NCBI GenBank assembly: GCA_014526335.1
Contig: JACTAT010000298.1
Coordinates: forward strand, 478,194 to 542,193
Source: Chrysaora quinquecirrha
Taxonomy: Eukaryota > Cnidaria > Scyphozoa > Semaeostomeae > Pelagiidae
Direction: 5' to 3'
Length of the DNA stretch: 64,000 nucleotides
Below, in pieces: positions 1 through 12,203 of this stretch. The notes beneath the pieces are model-generated. The model worked only from the letters and a program-made list of their open reading frames with translations, did no database searches and was not told the origin of the DNA. Numbering within the stretch: the stretch's first letter is position 1; each line of letters opens with the position of its first letter. The position numbers and the translations under genes were made by a program.

Positions 1-1290
1 AAAGACCTTCACTCATAAAGAAGCGCATGCGCTTTGCACTCATGACCGGACTTGAAATTTTCAGTGAAATTAAATTCATTCTATCAACATCCCTTCAGCT
101 TACAACGATAATAGACAAAGCAAAACATACATATTTATTGAGTTTAACAAAATATGAAATCTAAAAATTTGAAATAAAGCGATACTGATCTTCCAGGGAG
201 TCGTTTTGGTCATTGGGATTTATCATTGCTCAACAAATGTATTTTTAACGTTAATGTTTGGATTGCAATTACAAAAGCTATAGTGAACGTGCGTCCTTTA
301 TCGAGGGGTGTATGACTTAACAAATATTGTGCACTTTGAGGATAACTCTCCATAAACCTCATAAATCTTATGAATCTTATAACTCTTATAAATCTCTTTA
401 AAATCTCATGTTTAGCTATCGCGCATACAGTTTCTCATTTCTACTTCAAAATCTTGAAAATGGCCGAGATCCAAAATCATGGCAAAAATATGTTAAAATA
501 CTGCCAGAAAGGGCTTATTGCCAGTGCATTCAAGAGGCCTTGTTTGTTAAATTTCAGCCCACCTACCGGGAGTAATCGAGCGGTGAACTTTGAGTGCCCC
601 CCTCTGCAATGTTGTATGAGCGAGGAATTTAATCGCGCTTGCAGGGGGGCACTCGGGTTTTACCAATCAATATCTTGGGGGTAGATTAACCGAATATCAA
701 AAGCAACATGCATTCTGAATCTACTATGTGAGCACTTTCTGGCTGTTGTTTTCGATTTTTCACTCACCGAATTTAAATTTGTGCCATTTTCAAGGTTTCG
801 AAGTATATAGAAAAGTATATTGTAAAATCACCAAATGCTGCCGGATTACACCCATAAGTAATTTGGAGAGGTCCAACGTTGGGTCCAAAAAGTAGATTTG
901 TCATCTACAAGCTTCTGCACTTGTTTAAACCCATTTTTCACATTGCCCACAGATTTTGCATGACTACTGAGTTTCTTGACAGATTCAATTACCTTTTATG
1001 AATCACAAGGAAAAGGAACGGCGTAGAATAACACAGAAATTTTATGTAACAAACGTACCCCAAAAAAATGAACACCGAATAATAAGCGTTAAAACCAATC
1101 AAATTAAGAAAGTCGGAACCTTACCAAAATCAAGCGTGTTTGGCCTAGAATACGGCGATTTCGTCAGGTAGGTAAAATCTGAGAATTTGATGCATAAAAC
1201 TTTTCTTTGTTGAAGTTAATTTTCCTAAGGGCCTATGGTTCACCCCTTCCCCATTTTAGGGACCAAACGCCGTCAAAAATACGAAATCAA
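1..1290. other. non-coding, nothing recognised
   Basis: AT-rich sequence without any open frame that resembles a protein family. The frame at 370-684 reads as low-complexity translation without a recognisable domain or splice context. No element ends or repeats were identified here. Confidence 0.5.
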
Positions 1291-1299
1291 AGGTTGACG

Positions 1300-1437
1300 G
1301 CCACCGAAAACCACGGACCAACCACGGACAAACATAATTTTTGTCCGTGGGTTCCGTGGTTATTTTGAATTAATTTTACCACGGAAATCACCACGGGAAA
1401 CCACGGACGTTTCACGGACATGTCCGTGGTTTCGGCA
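1300..1437. repeat. inverted-repeat element rich in CCACGGA motifs
   Basis: The outer ends are imperfect inverted copies of each other (an ACCGAAAACCACGG-like left end against CCGTGGTTTCGG on the right). Inside is a perfect hairpin with arms CCACGGACAAA and TTTGTCCGTGG (about 1322-1350). The octamer ACCACGGA or its complement recurs throughout. It looks like a small foldback or MITE-like insertion. No target duplication was confirmed. Confidence 0.5.
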
Positions 1438-1593
1438 CCCTCTTTTGTTTTGATGTCTTTTCTCACGAACAGATGGAACCTTCTGCAAAATTTCTTGCCA
1501 AATCTTCTCTTTTTGACTCTTTTGGCAACTTTTTGTAGCTTTTTTTATCTTCGAAATATGTCTCGATTTTTTCAATGCGAAAACATTACGTCT

Positions 1594-1800
1594 GTCCGAA
1601 GTCACCCCAGAGTAGGCGGGGTGACTTCGGACGATTTTATCTTCCATTACCGCGAAGGAGATAAGATCGAGGAAATAACAGACACCACTTTTCAAATTTG
1701 CTTTGGACCTTTGTTACTTTTATCAAAGAGTTAAAAGAATTATATGATTAGTTTTTGTAATATTCATAGAAATATACCAAAAAGTGTCCGAAGTCACCCC
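1594..1800. repeat. 15-bp motif in three copies, two forming a perfect palindrome
   Basis: GTCCGAAGTCACCCC occurs at 1594-1608, as its exact reverse complement at 1618-1632 (9-nt loop), and again directly at 1786-1800. The pair could fold into a 15-bp stem. The third copy suggests the ends of a small inverted-repeat element rather than an isolated hairpin. Function unknown. Confidence 0.55.
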
Positions 1801-2013
1801 GGTTGACGGTACTTTTGGGGGCTACTTTTTTTGGCCCACCCCATAGAAGGCTTATAATAATATAACACGACAAATTATCATATGTACCATATATAAGCGA
1901 TCTAATAATCAATACAGATAGACCTACCCTACACAAACATGTAAAGTGAAAAAGTGAGATACTCACAGCATGCTTTTGCAGAATATCTACCGATACCTTG
2001 CAGAATACCTACG

Positions 2014-2046
2014 CCGCCATTTTCGAAAATGTGGTGAAAATGGCGG
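2014..2046. repeat. short hairpin with two ATGGCGG motifs
   Basis: Arms CCGCCATTTTC (2014-2024) and GAAAATGGCGG (2036-2046) are exact inverted copies. Each arm resembles the AAAATGGCGGC core bound by YY1-type zinc-finger factors in animals. Whether it is used as a promoter element cannot be told from sequence. The rest of 1801-2610 holds nothing recognisable. Confidence 0.35.
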
Positions 2047-2613
2047 CAATATTGTGGGGGTAGACTTATTACTTATAAAAAGATGCTTCACGCGCTCCTG
2101 CGCGCTCAGCTGCGGGCAATTGTAGTAATCCTGACCCAAACCGAACCTGAAGTGAACCCTGAACCAGATAATAGAACAAAAAAATAATGTGTTTGAGCTT
2201 CTTGTGAAATCTGTCGTGTCGAGGAAACTGGATATGAAGATAAACGCGTGTAAGTGCGTATTATTTTGTAGCATTTGATTTTCAATAGTTGATTTTTTCG
2301 TGTATAGGTATTCAATCGATCTGATTTGTTTTTGTCAATTTAATAACCAATGATCAAACATCAACATCACCAGAAGTAAAGAGTGTCCTCTCCCCTGGAA
2401 AATTCCCCGTCCAACTGATCATCCAGACTCGAACAACCATCCAGGAGAAGATTCGAAGATCTTCGTGTGAATGTGATCTCCTATATGGCAGATTTCAAAA
2501 TTATGTCTTCTACGATAATGTGTAACCAGTACTATTACGGAAAATAGCAATTGTTATTTGCATTAAAGAACAGATTTAGCCAGAAAGAATTGCTGCACTG
2601 TACTAAGTTGTCA

Positions 2614-2643
2614 ATATCATATCATATCATATCATATCATATT
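2614..2643. repeat. (ATATC)n microsatellite, possible 3' tail of the adjacent LINE
   Basis: Five to six copies of a 5-bp unit. It lies about 400 bp downstream of the ORF2 stop of the minus-strand LINE. Non-LTR elements of the CR1/L2 group commonly end in short tandem repeats, so it may mark the 3' terminus. This is an inference from position only. Confidence 0.5.
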
Positions 2644-3039
2644 TTCAGCAAATATTACAAGCAAATGTTTTAAATCAAAAGAAGATGTTATTTACAAAAC
2701 TTCAACAAACTGTAAAGGATCATTAAAAACTAATTAAACATCTAAATACAAAGATTGCTGACGGACACATGAATAGAACTCTGAAGAGCTTTCGAGCCAT
2801 GTGCCCTCAGTGACGTATTTGTTAACAGAACATTTGAACTACTAGGTATTAAAAATATCTTTAAAAGTTTATAAATTAATGCTTTTTGATTTGGTTCATT
2901 ATAAAGCAGATGAAAATAAAAAGGAAAAGGAAGATAAAAAGAAAAACAGAAAGCACAGGGGAAAAAATTTATTTTCACTCAAAACTATTTAAGAAAAACA
3001 AATTCTTAATATTCTTGTAATAGCATTCTCTTATAAATC

Positions 3040-6000
3040 TTAACAAAAAGTTTTTTTACTCGGAGAATTACGAATATCTTCAGGGATGCTGTTCCAAATT
3101 TTTATGCCTGAATAAGAGATATAGTGTTTCTTATAATTTGTTCTTACAGTTGGGATGTAAAGTTTTCCAGACCTTGCTTGTCTTGTACCATAATGGTGTT
3201 GGTCTTTTGTCTTTTGACAAAAACTTGAAAACAGGGCAGTGTTTTGCCCTTTAGAAATTTCAAAAAAGAATTTGGCACATTCTAACTTATAAGTGTCTTC
3301 AAGATTTAATGTATTCAGAGCTTTAAAGGATGGTTTAGAATGCTCAAACTGTTTTTTAAAGTTAGATAGTTATTCTTGCTGCTTTCTTGAGGCATTTAGT
3401 TAGCTCATCTAAAATAGTGGGGTAGGTTCCACCCCAGTTCGTTATAGCATAATTGATATGCGGAGAAACAAAAGCATTATATATATTTATTAATACATTT
3501 TTGGGTGCATAATGTCTTATCTTAGATAAGAAACCAATCCCTTTTGATACTTTTATTGTGACATGTTTAACGTGATTTGACCAAGTTAAATTGTTATCAA
3601 TTAAAACACCTAGGTATTTAACACAGTCCGATTCTCGTAGACTGTCATTGTTTATACATATTTTGACATTTTTAGAGAGTTTTTTTTGCCTAGGTTTCAT
3701 TATCATGAAATTTGATTTATTGGTATTCAAGGTTAGTTTGTTTGCGATTAACCAGTCTGAGATTTTTGCCAACTCTTGATTAACAATTTCTTCTAAGTCA
3801 TTAAGATCTTCACAAGAATAGAAAAGGCTAGTATCGTCAGCAAAAAGATGAAAGCTCATTGCCTTTGAAGACTGTGGAATATCATTTATGTATAGCAGAA
3901 AAAGAAGGGGGCCTAAAACACTTCCCTGGGGCACTCCATGGTAATTATAATTATATTCAGATAATTCCCCATCCAGGAACACTCGTTGAGTTCTATCTTT
4001 TAGGTAAGTTCGAAACCAGTCAAGAGCAACTCCTCTTATTCCATAATGCTGTAATTTTCTAAGAAGGATCTCGTGATTTACTGTATCAAAAGCCTTTGCA
4101 AAGTCTAAGAATATACAACAAGAAAATTTTCTGTTTTCAATAGCGTCCACCAATTTAGAGCATACATCAAGGATAGCCATAGAAGTTGATTTATGTTTTT
4201 GAAAACCAAATTGGTGTGGGAAAAGTATATTACTGTATGTTTGGTGATGAAATCAGAAACCCTGGAATACATAAGCTTTTCAAAAATTTTGTTAAAGATT
4301 GGAAGTATAGATATTGGACGATAATTACAAACTTCAAATTTTGAGTTGGCTTTAAATATTGGAATAACTTTAGCATATTTTAGTGACTTTGGGAAAGAGC
4401 CACTGGTAAAAGAGAGGTTTATCAGGGTCATCAAGGGCTTTTTTATTTCATTTTTTAATAATTTTATTAAAGATATTGGTATATCGTACGCACCAGCAGC
4501 CTTTGACGAATCAAGACTATTTATTTGATCAAGGACCTCTACTTCAGTCACTGGGAATAACATAATACTTTCGGCAATCGGGTCTTTAAGATAGTCTTTA
4601 AAGTTAGAGTTTGATGTTCCAAGTTTATCTACAAGGCTTTTTGCCACGTTTGTGAAATAATCATTAAATTTATTTGCAACCTGTTTAGGATCTTTTATTA
4701 TATTTCCATTTACTTTTATTGATGTCGCCTCAGTTCTACGAGATTTACTTGATTTATTTATAAGATCATTTATACCTTTCCAAATCATCTTTGAGTTGGT
4801 TTTAAAACTTTCAAAATATGAGTTGTAGTGTAGTCGTTTGCTATTTTTGACTAAACGGTGAAGCATATTTCTGTAATATTTATATCGCTGATACCAAAAG
4901 GAGTCTTTGGACTTCAGGAATTTTTTATACAGCTTATTTTTAACAGTTATTGATTTTAAAATACCCTTTGTTATCCAAGGTTTTAGAAGCTGCTTTTTCT
5001 TTTTCTTGGATAAAGGTTGTAGGGGGGCATGTTTTTCAATAATTTGTAAAATATTATTTTGAAAATAGTCATATTTTATGTCAATGTTATTTTGAGGATT
5101 CTGAGTATTGTTGAGATTATCAAAGTTAAGCTGTTTAACGTCAGTTATAAAATCATTTTCATTAAAGTTTTTAAAATTACGCTTTATAACACTTAATTTG
5201 TTGTTTTAGGTATAGTTTTTCCAATATAAGAAAATTAGGCATATGATCTGAGATTTTGTTAATAAGATTGCCACTAACAGCTTTTAAGCCAAGCGAGTTT
5301 ACAAAAATATTATCAATTAGCGATGGTCTACTATTATCTATGTATCTTGTGGGCTGTAGAATTACAGGTTGGTAATAATTACTAAACATTAAATTTATGA
5401 ATTGCTCTACAAAGTTTATTTTATCAAATTTAAGCAGATCAAGGTTAAAGTCACCTAATAGGGTGATTTCTTTATTTTCTTTAGACAATTTTTTCAGGGA
5501 ACTATCCAAATAATTAAGAAAGTCTGAAGGTAGTTTTCGGAGGTGGTTATAAATTACTCCGAAGACGGAATTCCCGCTTTGTATCCAGAAAGTTTCGAAT
5601 TCTGAGTTATCGCTTTTTATTGTTTTATTTAGGTCTTTTCTTATTTCAAATTCAATATTGTCTTTGATGTAAAAACCGCACCCACCATTTTTGCTATTAC
5701 CTGCTACCCCCTGGAAAGACTGGTAGCCTCGTAACGATAATGCTAATAATTGATCTGTATTTCCCTTGTTGTGCCAAGTTTCAGATAAGGCTATAATATC
5801 AAAGTTAAAGTTAAGATTATAGAGAAGAATTTGAAGATTCTCGTTATTTGCAGATAAAGATTGAATATTAGTATGGAATAGGCTAAGTGAACCATCAGAA
5901 TTAGGATTGTTTGTTAATTTATGAAAATCATGACTAGTATAGTAATCAAAGTTTGAATGAAAATTAGCAAAAGTGTCAATATCATTATTGAATAGGCTAT

Positions 6001-6640
6001 CGTGTTCTTTGAGGTCTAATTTGCATAAATTTAATCTATCAAGGAGCCGATAGTCCGGCGATTCAGTGTTTGTGGACTGGCATCTACATGAGTAATTTGA
6101 ATTATAAGATAGCTCAATTAGCTTGTCACTGTCTAGTTGTGAAAACGGAAATCTCTCCTGGTAACATGTTTTACAACACCATTGTTTTATTATTTTTGAG
6201 GTTTTCGAAAACTGCCAAAATTGAAGACCGGAACAACGCTGATGAATAAAAGAATTACAATCGATACAGTCGATACAGGGTACCGCCTTTTTGACGACAC
6301 TAACCTTCTTTTCACAAACACTGCAGCGCCTTCCCATGTTATCGAGTAAAGATAACAGATTAACAAGTGAAGCATTGTTTTGAATAGTTGCTAGATAATC
6401 TTTAAATTTGTTGTCGGTCAAAGACTGAAAAGGGAGGGCATTTCTGAGGCAAAATGTGCATAGCCAAGTTTGATTTGGGTTTCTAACCAAAAATCTAAAA
6501 TTTTGCATGTCTAGTTTTGAGCATATTCGATGAAACCATTTGTCGCATGAGTCGCAACAAACACAGTCCTCGTTATCATGGACCATATTTAGACATTTTG
6601 GACACTTAATTCCGTCGATATTTCTAGCAGCTAAGCTCAT
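3040..6640 (-). pseudogene. LINE ORF2: PHD fingers, endonuclease, reverse transcriptase (frameshifted)
   Basis: Encodes the replication protein of a non-LTR element, which nicks target DNA and reverse-transcribes its RNA. The first 487 codons (6640-5177) carry two Cys/His clusters of PHD type (CPKC...CDSCDKWFH...CTFC near residue 13, then CSVC...CCKTC). They also carry an EEP endonuclease with HTNIQSL, ALSETW, GDFNLDLL and ISDHMP. A one-base insertion near 5179 shifts into the linker and RT N-terminus (to about 4210), and a second shift lies near 4213-4235. The RT palm follows, with FLDFAKAFDTV, GVPQGSVLGP and LFADDTS (3828-3848), so the catalytic aspartates are intact. A third break near 3362 is followed by the C-terminal GIKIWNSIP region, ending at the stop at 3042-3040. 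Confidence 0.85.
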
Positions 6641-6698
6641 GATAAAACGTTTTGACTGTAGAATTCATAACTATATAAACTTGATTAAAATAATGTTA

Positions 6699-7498
6699 TT
6701 AAATTTTCTTCGCGACGTCTTCAAGGTAAGTGAACCGTGCAGGGGTAGTTGACTCGTCCTTTCGTGCATAGATATGCCCATTGAAAGACCAAGTAAACTT
6801 CCACCCTTTCTCTCTTGCTCTGTCACGGACGGCCCGAAAAACTTCTTTGTTTGCCTTGGTGAGGGACTCATTGATATAAATCTTACTCACCTCGTTTGTT
6901 TCAACATCTAAAATATCACTAACCGATTTCCCTTTTAGTTTCTTTCTATTCGCAAGGACACTCCCAGCAGTTTTACGATTCAGGAACTTACAAATGATGC
7001 CTGGTTTTCCTTTTTTCGTGGGTAGTCGGTTGCATGCCGTTATTTCGTTTGGAAAGACGTTGACATCAATTTCTTGAAGATTTCGATGGCCACTTGCTCG
7101 GTATTCTCATTTTCCAACACTGGTACACCGGCTATCTCAACGCATTCTCTGCGACCGTATTGTTGGACATCGTTTAAACTCTGCTGCGTTACTTTGAGAT
7201 TTCGTTCCAAGTTTTGAATTCCTTTCTTTAGTTCGACGTTTTCCTTCTCGAGATTTGATTGGTTTTTCAGCGTAGTGTCGATCATTTTTCGTTGTTCGTC
7301 GTATTGTGCGCTAAGAAACTCCAAAGACTTTTCAAATTTATTCAATTTGGATTCAACCCCATTCAGCTTTTCGATAAAGCGGTTATTTACGCTGTCTATC
7401 TTTCCAGACATGATATCGAATTTCTTATTTATATTTTCTTCTTGTTTGAGCATCATCGTAAACAAATCCTTTATCGTTGGTTCCTTCTTCTCCTCCAT
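6699..7498 (-). pseudogene. LINE ORF1 coiled-coil RNA-binding protein (frameshifted)
   Basis: The first 150 codons are highly charged with heptad spacing (a long coiled coil), followed by GRRECVEIAGVP, the start of an RRM-like fold typical of LINE ORF1 proteins. A one-base shift near 7063 breaks the frame. The remaining part continues in another frame (about 7060-6699) with the conserved YINESLTK and WSFNGHIYAR segments. Expected role is nucleic-acid chaperone in the retrotransposon RNP. It lies directly upstream of ORF2 in the same orientation. Confidence 0.75.
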
Positions 7499-7500
7499 TT

Positions 7501-7820
7501 TGCGACGAGTTGGCGAGTTGTTTTAAATAATGTTGTAAAATTTCTTGCAATTACGATTTCATTGGAGCGAAAATAAATATAATAACTAAGATAAAAAACA
7601 CAAGAGTATATATTTAGTAAATCACATGCTTGTATTTCGATTTGACGAGCAATATTGTGTTTTAAGATCTAAGACTCAGGAGCGTCAAAAAATATGTCAG
7701 CACAACAGCGTGTTATCAATATGTTTGTCTGTGAAGGTATAATAGGCTAGAGAATGTCACTGAGGCACCAATCAGCAAGGCCAATATTTTTTTGTGAATA
7801 GAATACTGTTACTGCACTAC
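7501..7820. other. non-coding, probably LINE 5' UTR and flank
   Basis: No reading frame or repeat recognised. It lies between the LINE ORF1 start and the left edge of duplicated block A. Confidence 0.4.
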
Positions 7821-7957
7821 ATACTCTAACTGCAACTTTTATTTCTTTGTTTTCTGGGGTTGGGGCTGCCCCTCCAAAATAAATCATGATTTTAACACAA
7901 GTGATCTCTACTCCCACTCCCCCTATAAAACCGCCACTGTTTTATTTTGTTACACTA

Positions 7958-8360
7958 TACACGCTTTTTTTTATAAAGAACCACTTTTTAAGGAACCTAC
8001 ATGTAGAAGGCCTGAAAATTTAAAGAACTGATACTACTAAAGGAAAGTCATTAAGGAACTTTTCAATGTTGAATGCCTTTATCATTGCAAATAATCAAGA
8101 ATTAAAAAGCCGGTTCCATTCATTTGCAGTCAAAATCACATAAATTGTACGTTAAGCATGTATCAAATGTTTCCTTGATTAGTCCCGAGCTTTGCTCACA
8201 TGCAAGTTTCTCTCTATTATTGTTATAACCACTGTATATGCAGTTAAAATTAAGGAGCTATTAAGGAACTTTTTGAACTACGATTGCCTCAAAGAGGTCC
8301 AAAAATAAGGAACTTTTAGAACTAGGCCTTGAGGTAGGTTCCTTATAAAAAAAGCGTGTA
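7958..8360. mobile_element. MITE with TACACGCTTTTTT terminal inverted repeats (copy A)
   Basis: The left end reads TACACGCTTTTTTTTATAA and the right end is its inverse (TTATAAAAAAAGCGTGTA). Subterminal AAGGAAC motifs occur in both orientations near the ends. It has no coding capacity and is about 403 bp long. The superfamily cannot be assigned, because no clear target duplication was seen. Confidence 0.65.
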
Positions 8361-10321
8361 GAGTATCAGCGGGATTTGCTGAACAGTTAAGGTTTATTGG
8401 CCTTTTTTTCCAGAGCTGAGTTAAAAAAATCTAAAACAAAATATGCATGTTTAAACTTATTCATGATTGTTTACTTTCTGTGTAGCTTGTAAATTTCCGT
8501 TTATTTTTTGTAGCTTCTGTAGCCTTTGTTTCTGCATCCATATTTTTGGCCTAAATTGAGGCAAGGCAGGATTTGCCAGACGCAAAGTTTTATCTTTGAA
8601 TTTAATGTAGAGGCCTGTTGTCCTTATGGGGCACCTTGGATGGGGCTAAGCCTGGCAGCAATGTTTTTGTTTTTATCAGGTAATTTCTTAGAGCTGGGCC
8701 GCGGCAACTCGAAATGGCACCAAATTATCTTGTTGATGATTTGCGAGATGAAATAATGCCTTATTTTTTGTTTTGACGCTCGCAGCTTCAAGAAAAGATA
8801 AGTTGTTTCGGGTTACAAAAATTTGCTTGGTGAGTCAATTTTGAAATTTTTTTCTTGTTTTTCCACTCCAAATTTTTCACCACTCCAGTTTCTTTCATCA
8901 AGAAACAAACAAGCTAAACTGTGCTCAAGTTGTTATTTTAGGCCTCTTGGATAGAAAAATAGTGTTTCACTTGCCAATTCATTTAAACTTTCCACAAAAA
9001 ATTAACTTTTCTCCTGCCTTTGAAAAACTAATCTCTCGCCCTTTGGCGCAGTAAATATACTTTTCAACAATAAAATTGATTCTCTGACTTTGCTTCATAC
9101 AATTTGTTTGTATCAAACCGAAGGAATCAATAGGATTTTACACTGCAATTGGCCTGTGCCAAAGGCGACCAAACAGCAATTTTGCACCTGAAAATACGCA
9201 ACATTCTAAACAAACAATCTTTAGTATCTATTGTCAAATTTAGCTCAAATTAAACAAACAAATAGTTGAAAAGTCAATCTTTAAGCATATTAACAGCTTG
9301 GAGAAATTTGCGCATTAAAATAAGTTTTTTAGGCTCAAGTTTCGAAAACTGCTGGTTGGATTCTAGTAAATGCGAAAATTATACTTAGAATTTCATATGT
9401 TTTATGAACTAACTTTTTAAAAACTACTCGTGGTTACTTACTCTGTCAATATTCAAATTTTGATTTTTTTAAATGCCTGTTTCCTCAACTACCGTACTCT
9501 TAGGAAAGAAAATTTTGTTGTCACGGTGAAGCCATGGGACAGATGAGAGTGGATGAAAATGAAACACCAAATCTGCTTGATTGGATGTTATAGTGAATTT
9601 GTTACTTTGTCTTGAAGGAAACACAATAATATGGTACAAGTAAAGAATTTAGAAATTGCGTATTTTCTTCTGTTACAGAGGGTGTCCAGTAAATACCAAA
9701 AGCCAAATATTTTACCTAGTTTTGTAAAGGTTCCACATCCATCCACAAATCGAGTTCCAATGTCAATTCAAAAAAACGCCATTGTCTGAATAACATGATA
9801 AACTGTCCCTGACTGGAGTTTGGCATTTTTTTAGCCAACTCAACCTCAGTACAGTCATGTGAACACAGGGTCTAAATTAACAAAAACGATATCGGCGTCA
9901 CAATTTTTGGTTGAGTCACAGGAGTTATGATTTATTATGATCTCTTAAAAATATCTGCGTTACATTTGCATGTGTCAAAACATATCAAAAGATAGATAAA
10001 AAGATGGAGAACACACAGATAATATGTCAGTTGTCATTCATGTTCATTTGGCTGAGTAAAACACGTTTTAATGACAAAAGTCAGGCAAATTTCGTCGTCT
10101 GTCAAATTCTGGCGATACCCTACAAATTTACACTACATTATATTTCATAATTTCACATGTGATATCATATGAATTATTTTATATCATACATTTAATTTTT
10201 TACCATTTTTCTTTCCATAACATTAGATTATATTTTGTTATCTAATACTGTATTATATTATATTAGTTAATACCATATCATGGTATACTATATTTTATCA
10301 TTATGCATTACATTATATTAT
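8361..10321. other. non-coding AT-rich sequence
   Basis: About 2 kb without recognisable coding, RNA or element structure. The frame at 8526-8756 matches nothing known to me and is conserved between A and B only because the whole block is. The last 200 bp (10130-10330) are nearly pure A/T with ATATCATAT-like simple repeats. Confidence 0.5.
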
Positions 10322-10336
10322 ATAATGTCATATGTT

Positions 10337-11356
10337 TCAAGGTTGTTACAGTCGGGGGTGGTAGTGGGGATAAGCTCCCACTCCCTATAAAATGCTCCCA
10401 ACGGTGTGCGTCTCAAACAGCCTCTGACAACCAAGTCCAGCTCCTGGCCTTCCCATGTGGTTTAGCTACTAAGCCCGGCGAAACCGTTCTTACTGACAGG
10501 GAAAGGGGCAAAGGCCGGTCACTGGCACCTCGAAACCAGTTGCTTCGGGCAGGTGGGGCTTGTCAACCTTGGATGGCAGCTCACCTAGGAGAAGGCAAAC
10601 TCTGATCTCAAACCTCCACTGCCTTGCGGCATACCTCGCTGGAAAGGCTAAGGGAGTAAACCCCAACAGAAAATCCGGAGCTGGAGTCCCTAAGGCGGCC
10701 TGACAACGTGTCGTCAAACCCGGCAACTCCTGTGGCGCAGCTGGAGCCTAGCTGTATTGACTCTGTCTTTCCCTTGGACCTGCCAGCTGCGAGGAGAGGG
10801 GACTGCTGCATGGGCAACAGCTGGCCCTCCATATCATCTTGCCCAGGCTTTGTAGCTCCACTGGAGAGGCAATCCTGCGCCATCGCAAGATGTCGACTCA
10901 ACACGGAAGGGGCAGTTACCGGTTATAAGCTCATCCGATTGGTGAAGGAAAGGAGCGCCAGGGGTCTCCTTTGACAGTGGGAGAGGCCATTGCGCCTCAT
11001 TGGACAGCTACCGCCCAAAACTACGCTTCAAAGATGTGTGTAAGAAAGACATGAAGCTGTGCAGCATTGATCCCAATTCAAGGCAGAGCCAGGCAGATGA
11101 CCGCCCTTCCTGGCGACTCGCAGTCAGGCAGGGTACATCAGGTGCAGAGGCTGAACGAAACGCGACTGCAGCCCAGAGGAGAGCCAGGCGGAAGCAGCAG
11201 CAACATCGACCCCAACAGCCATCCGCCTTCACCTGCATCAAGGGTGGCAGGGATTGCCACTCACGAGTCGGACTGCATAGCCATTCCCGGCGATGCAGAT
11301 AGACTTACTAAAGGAGCTACACCATCGTCTTCCGAGACGGACGGCTGCCGAGGACG
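10337..11356 (+). mobile_element. internally deleted LINE derivative with 15-bp target duplication (copy A)
   Basis: A GC-rich island of about 1 kb sits in AT-rich DNA, flanked by perfect 15-bp direct repeats ATAATGTCATATGTT at 10322-10336 and 11357-11371. That is the signature of target-primed reverse transcription. The left two thirds is non-coding and looks like a LINE 5' leader. The right third encodes only the C-terminal end of a LINE polyprotein. The EN-RT middle is absent, so this is a SINE-like non-autonomous derivative. The superfamily (RTE/I-like) is my inference. Confidence 0.7.
11000..11302 (+). pseudogene. C-terminal fragment of LINE polyprotein with zinc finger (copy A)
   Basis: About 100 codons. 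LRFKDVCKKDMKLCSID followed by DRPSWR is the conserved linker found at the C-terminus of endonuclease-RT LINE proteins. It ends in a C2H2-type finger (C-x2-C-x11-H-x4-C pattern in copy B). In copy A the second cysteine is changed to glycine (11242-11250 region), so the finger is broken here. No RT or endonuclease domain precedes it. Confidence 0.65.
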
Positions 11357-11371
11357 ATAATGTCATATGTT

Positions 11372-12203
11372 ATATCATATCAATATTATGTAATATATTA
11401 TATTATATTTTATTTTAACACTTTACGTTTTACAATACAGTATTAAATTTCTTTATATCATATCACAGGATATTTTTTATCATTTTAAATTATCATATCA
11501 TGAGACATGGATGAGACATGGTTGACAAACGAGACAACATCAATGACAAAGTGGTTGCTTAGAAAAAACCGTCTTATAAATCAGGAACCAAGGAGTAAAA
11601 CTTAGGGCGAAACCCGATTTAATTATCCCGATCCATTTGATTTCAAATAGAAATTTAGGATAAAACCCAATCTAAAAACTTGGCGAAACCCAATTTTGGA
11701 AAGCTAAAGGACGATTCTTAACATTTTTTGTAATAATCCAGGAAATGGAAAACAAAGGAGTAGCGCCTCAAAAACATTTACAACGAAATTTCTACAGTGG
11801 GTGTCAAAAAACCGATAAAGTATGCCATTATTTAAAGAAAGATATGAAAATTCCTGCCAATTCAATGCAAAGTACGTGAAACTTTCGAGTTGTGATAAAG
11901 TTTTTACAGAATGTTATGGTTCGAGAGAAAATTCAGTTATTTTGGTATAATTAGCGGAATCATTTTTGGGCATACTTAAAAGCTTTTTTTCGTCTGACAC
12001 TCCTTAGAGTATGAACGTCAGAAACAGACCAAAACAATAGACTAAGGCGGAATTTATACCCAGATGCGGATCGAAATGCACCAATCAGAAAGTGAAGCTA
12101 AATTGCTATTGTGTTTTAAACACCAATCAGCCTGAGGGATGCAGCGGGAAGATAAATAGAAAATTAATTAAATAGTCCAAGTGATAAAACAAACTCTTTC
12201 TGT
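11372..12203 (-). mobile_element. Penelope-like element 3' UTR and promoter-like pLTR segment (copy A)
   Basis: Downstream of the Penelope stop (reading leftwards), the minus strand carries a CCAATCAG-rich stretch and a TATA-like GGGTATAAATTCCGC near 12050. It is then followed by sequence resembling the start of another element copy (from about 11990). The same TATA-containing stretch recurs at about 62730 and 63260 beside other Penelope fragments. This fits the pseudo-LTR arrangement of Penelope elements, where the 3' end abuts a truncated 5' copy. Left of about 11800 nothing is recognised. Confidence 0.45.

Larger units (their letters stand above)
2614..7500 (-). mobile_element. CR1/L2/Jockey-group non-LTR retrotransposon, near full length, inactive
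   Basis: Two consecutive minus-strand reading frames encode a coiled-coil ORF1 and an ORF2 with PHD fingers, apurinic-like endonuclease and reverse transcriptase. They are followed by about 400 bp of 3' UTR and a pentanucleotide tail. Several one-base frameshifts disable both frames. The 5' end was not pinned down, and no target-site duplication was verified. Single copy within this window, unlike the 7.8-48 kb material. Confidence 0.8.

Noticed and set aside
370..684. 104-codon frame near the window start
   Set aside because: Composition and lack of any domain or splice signal suggest chance.
2014..2046. Bidirectional promoter at the paired ATGGCGG motifs
   Set aside because: No gene starts on either side within reach; kept only as a hairpin observation.
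8526..8756. 76-codon frame conserved between copies A and B (31085-31315)
   Set aside because: Conservation only reflects the whole-block duplication; no domain, codon bias or splice context.
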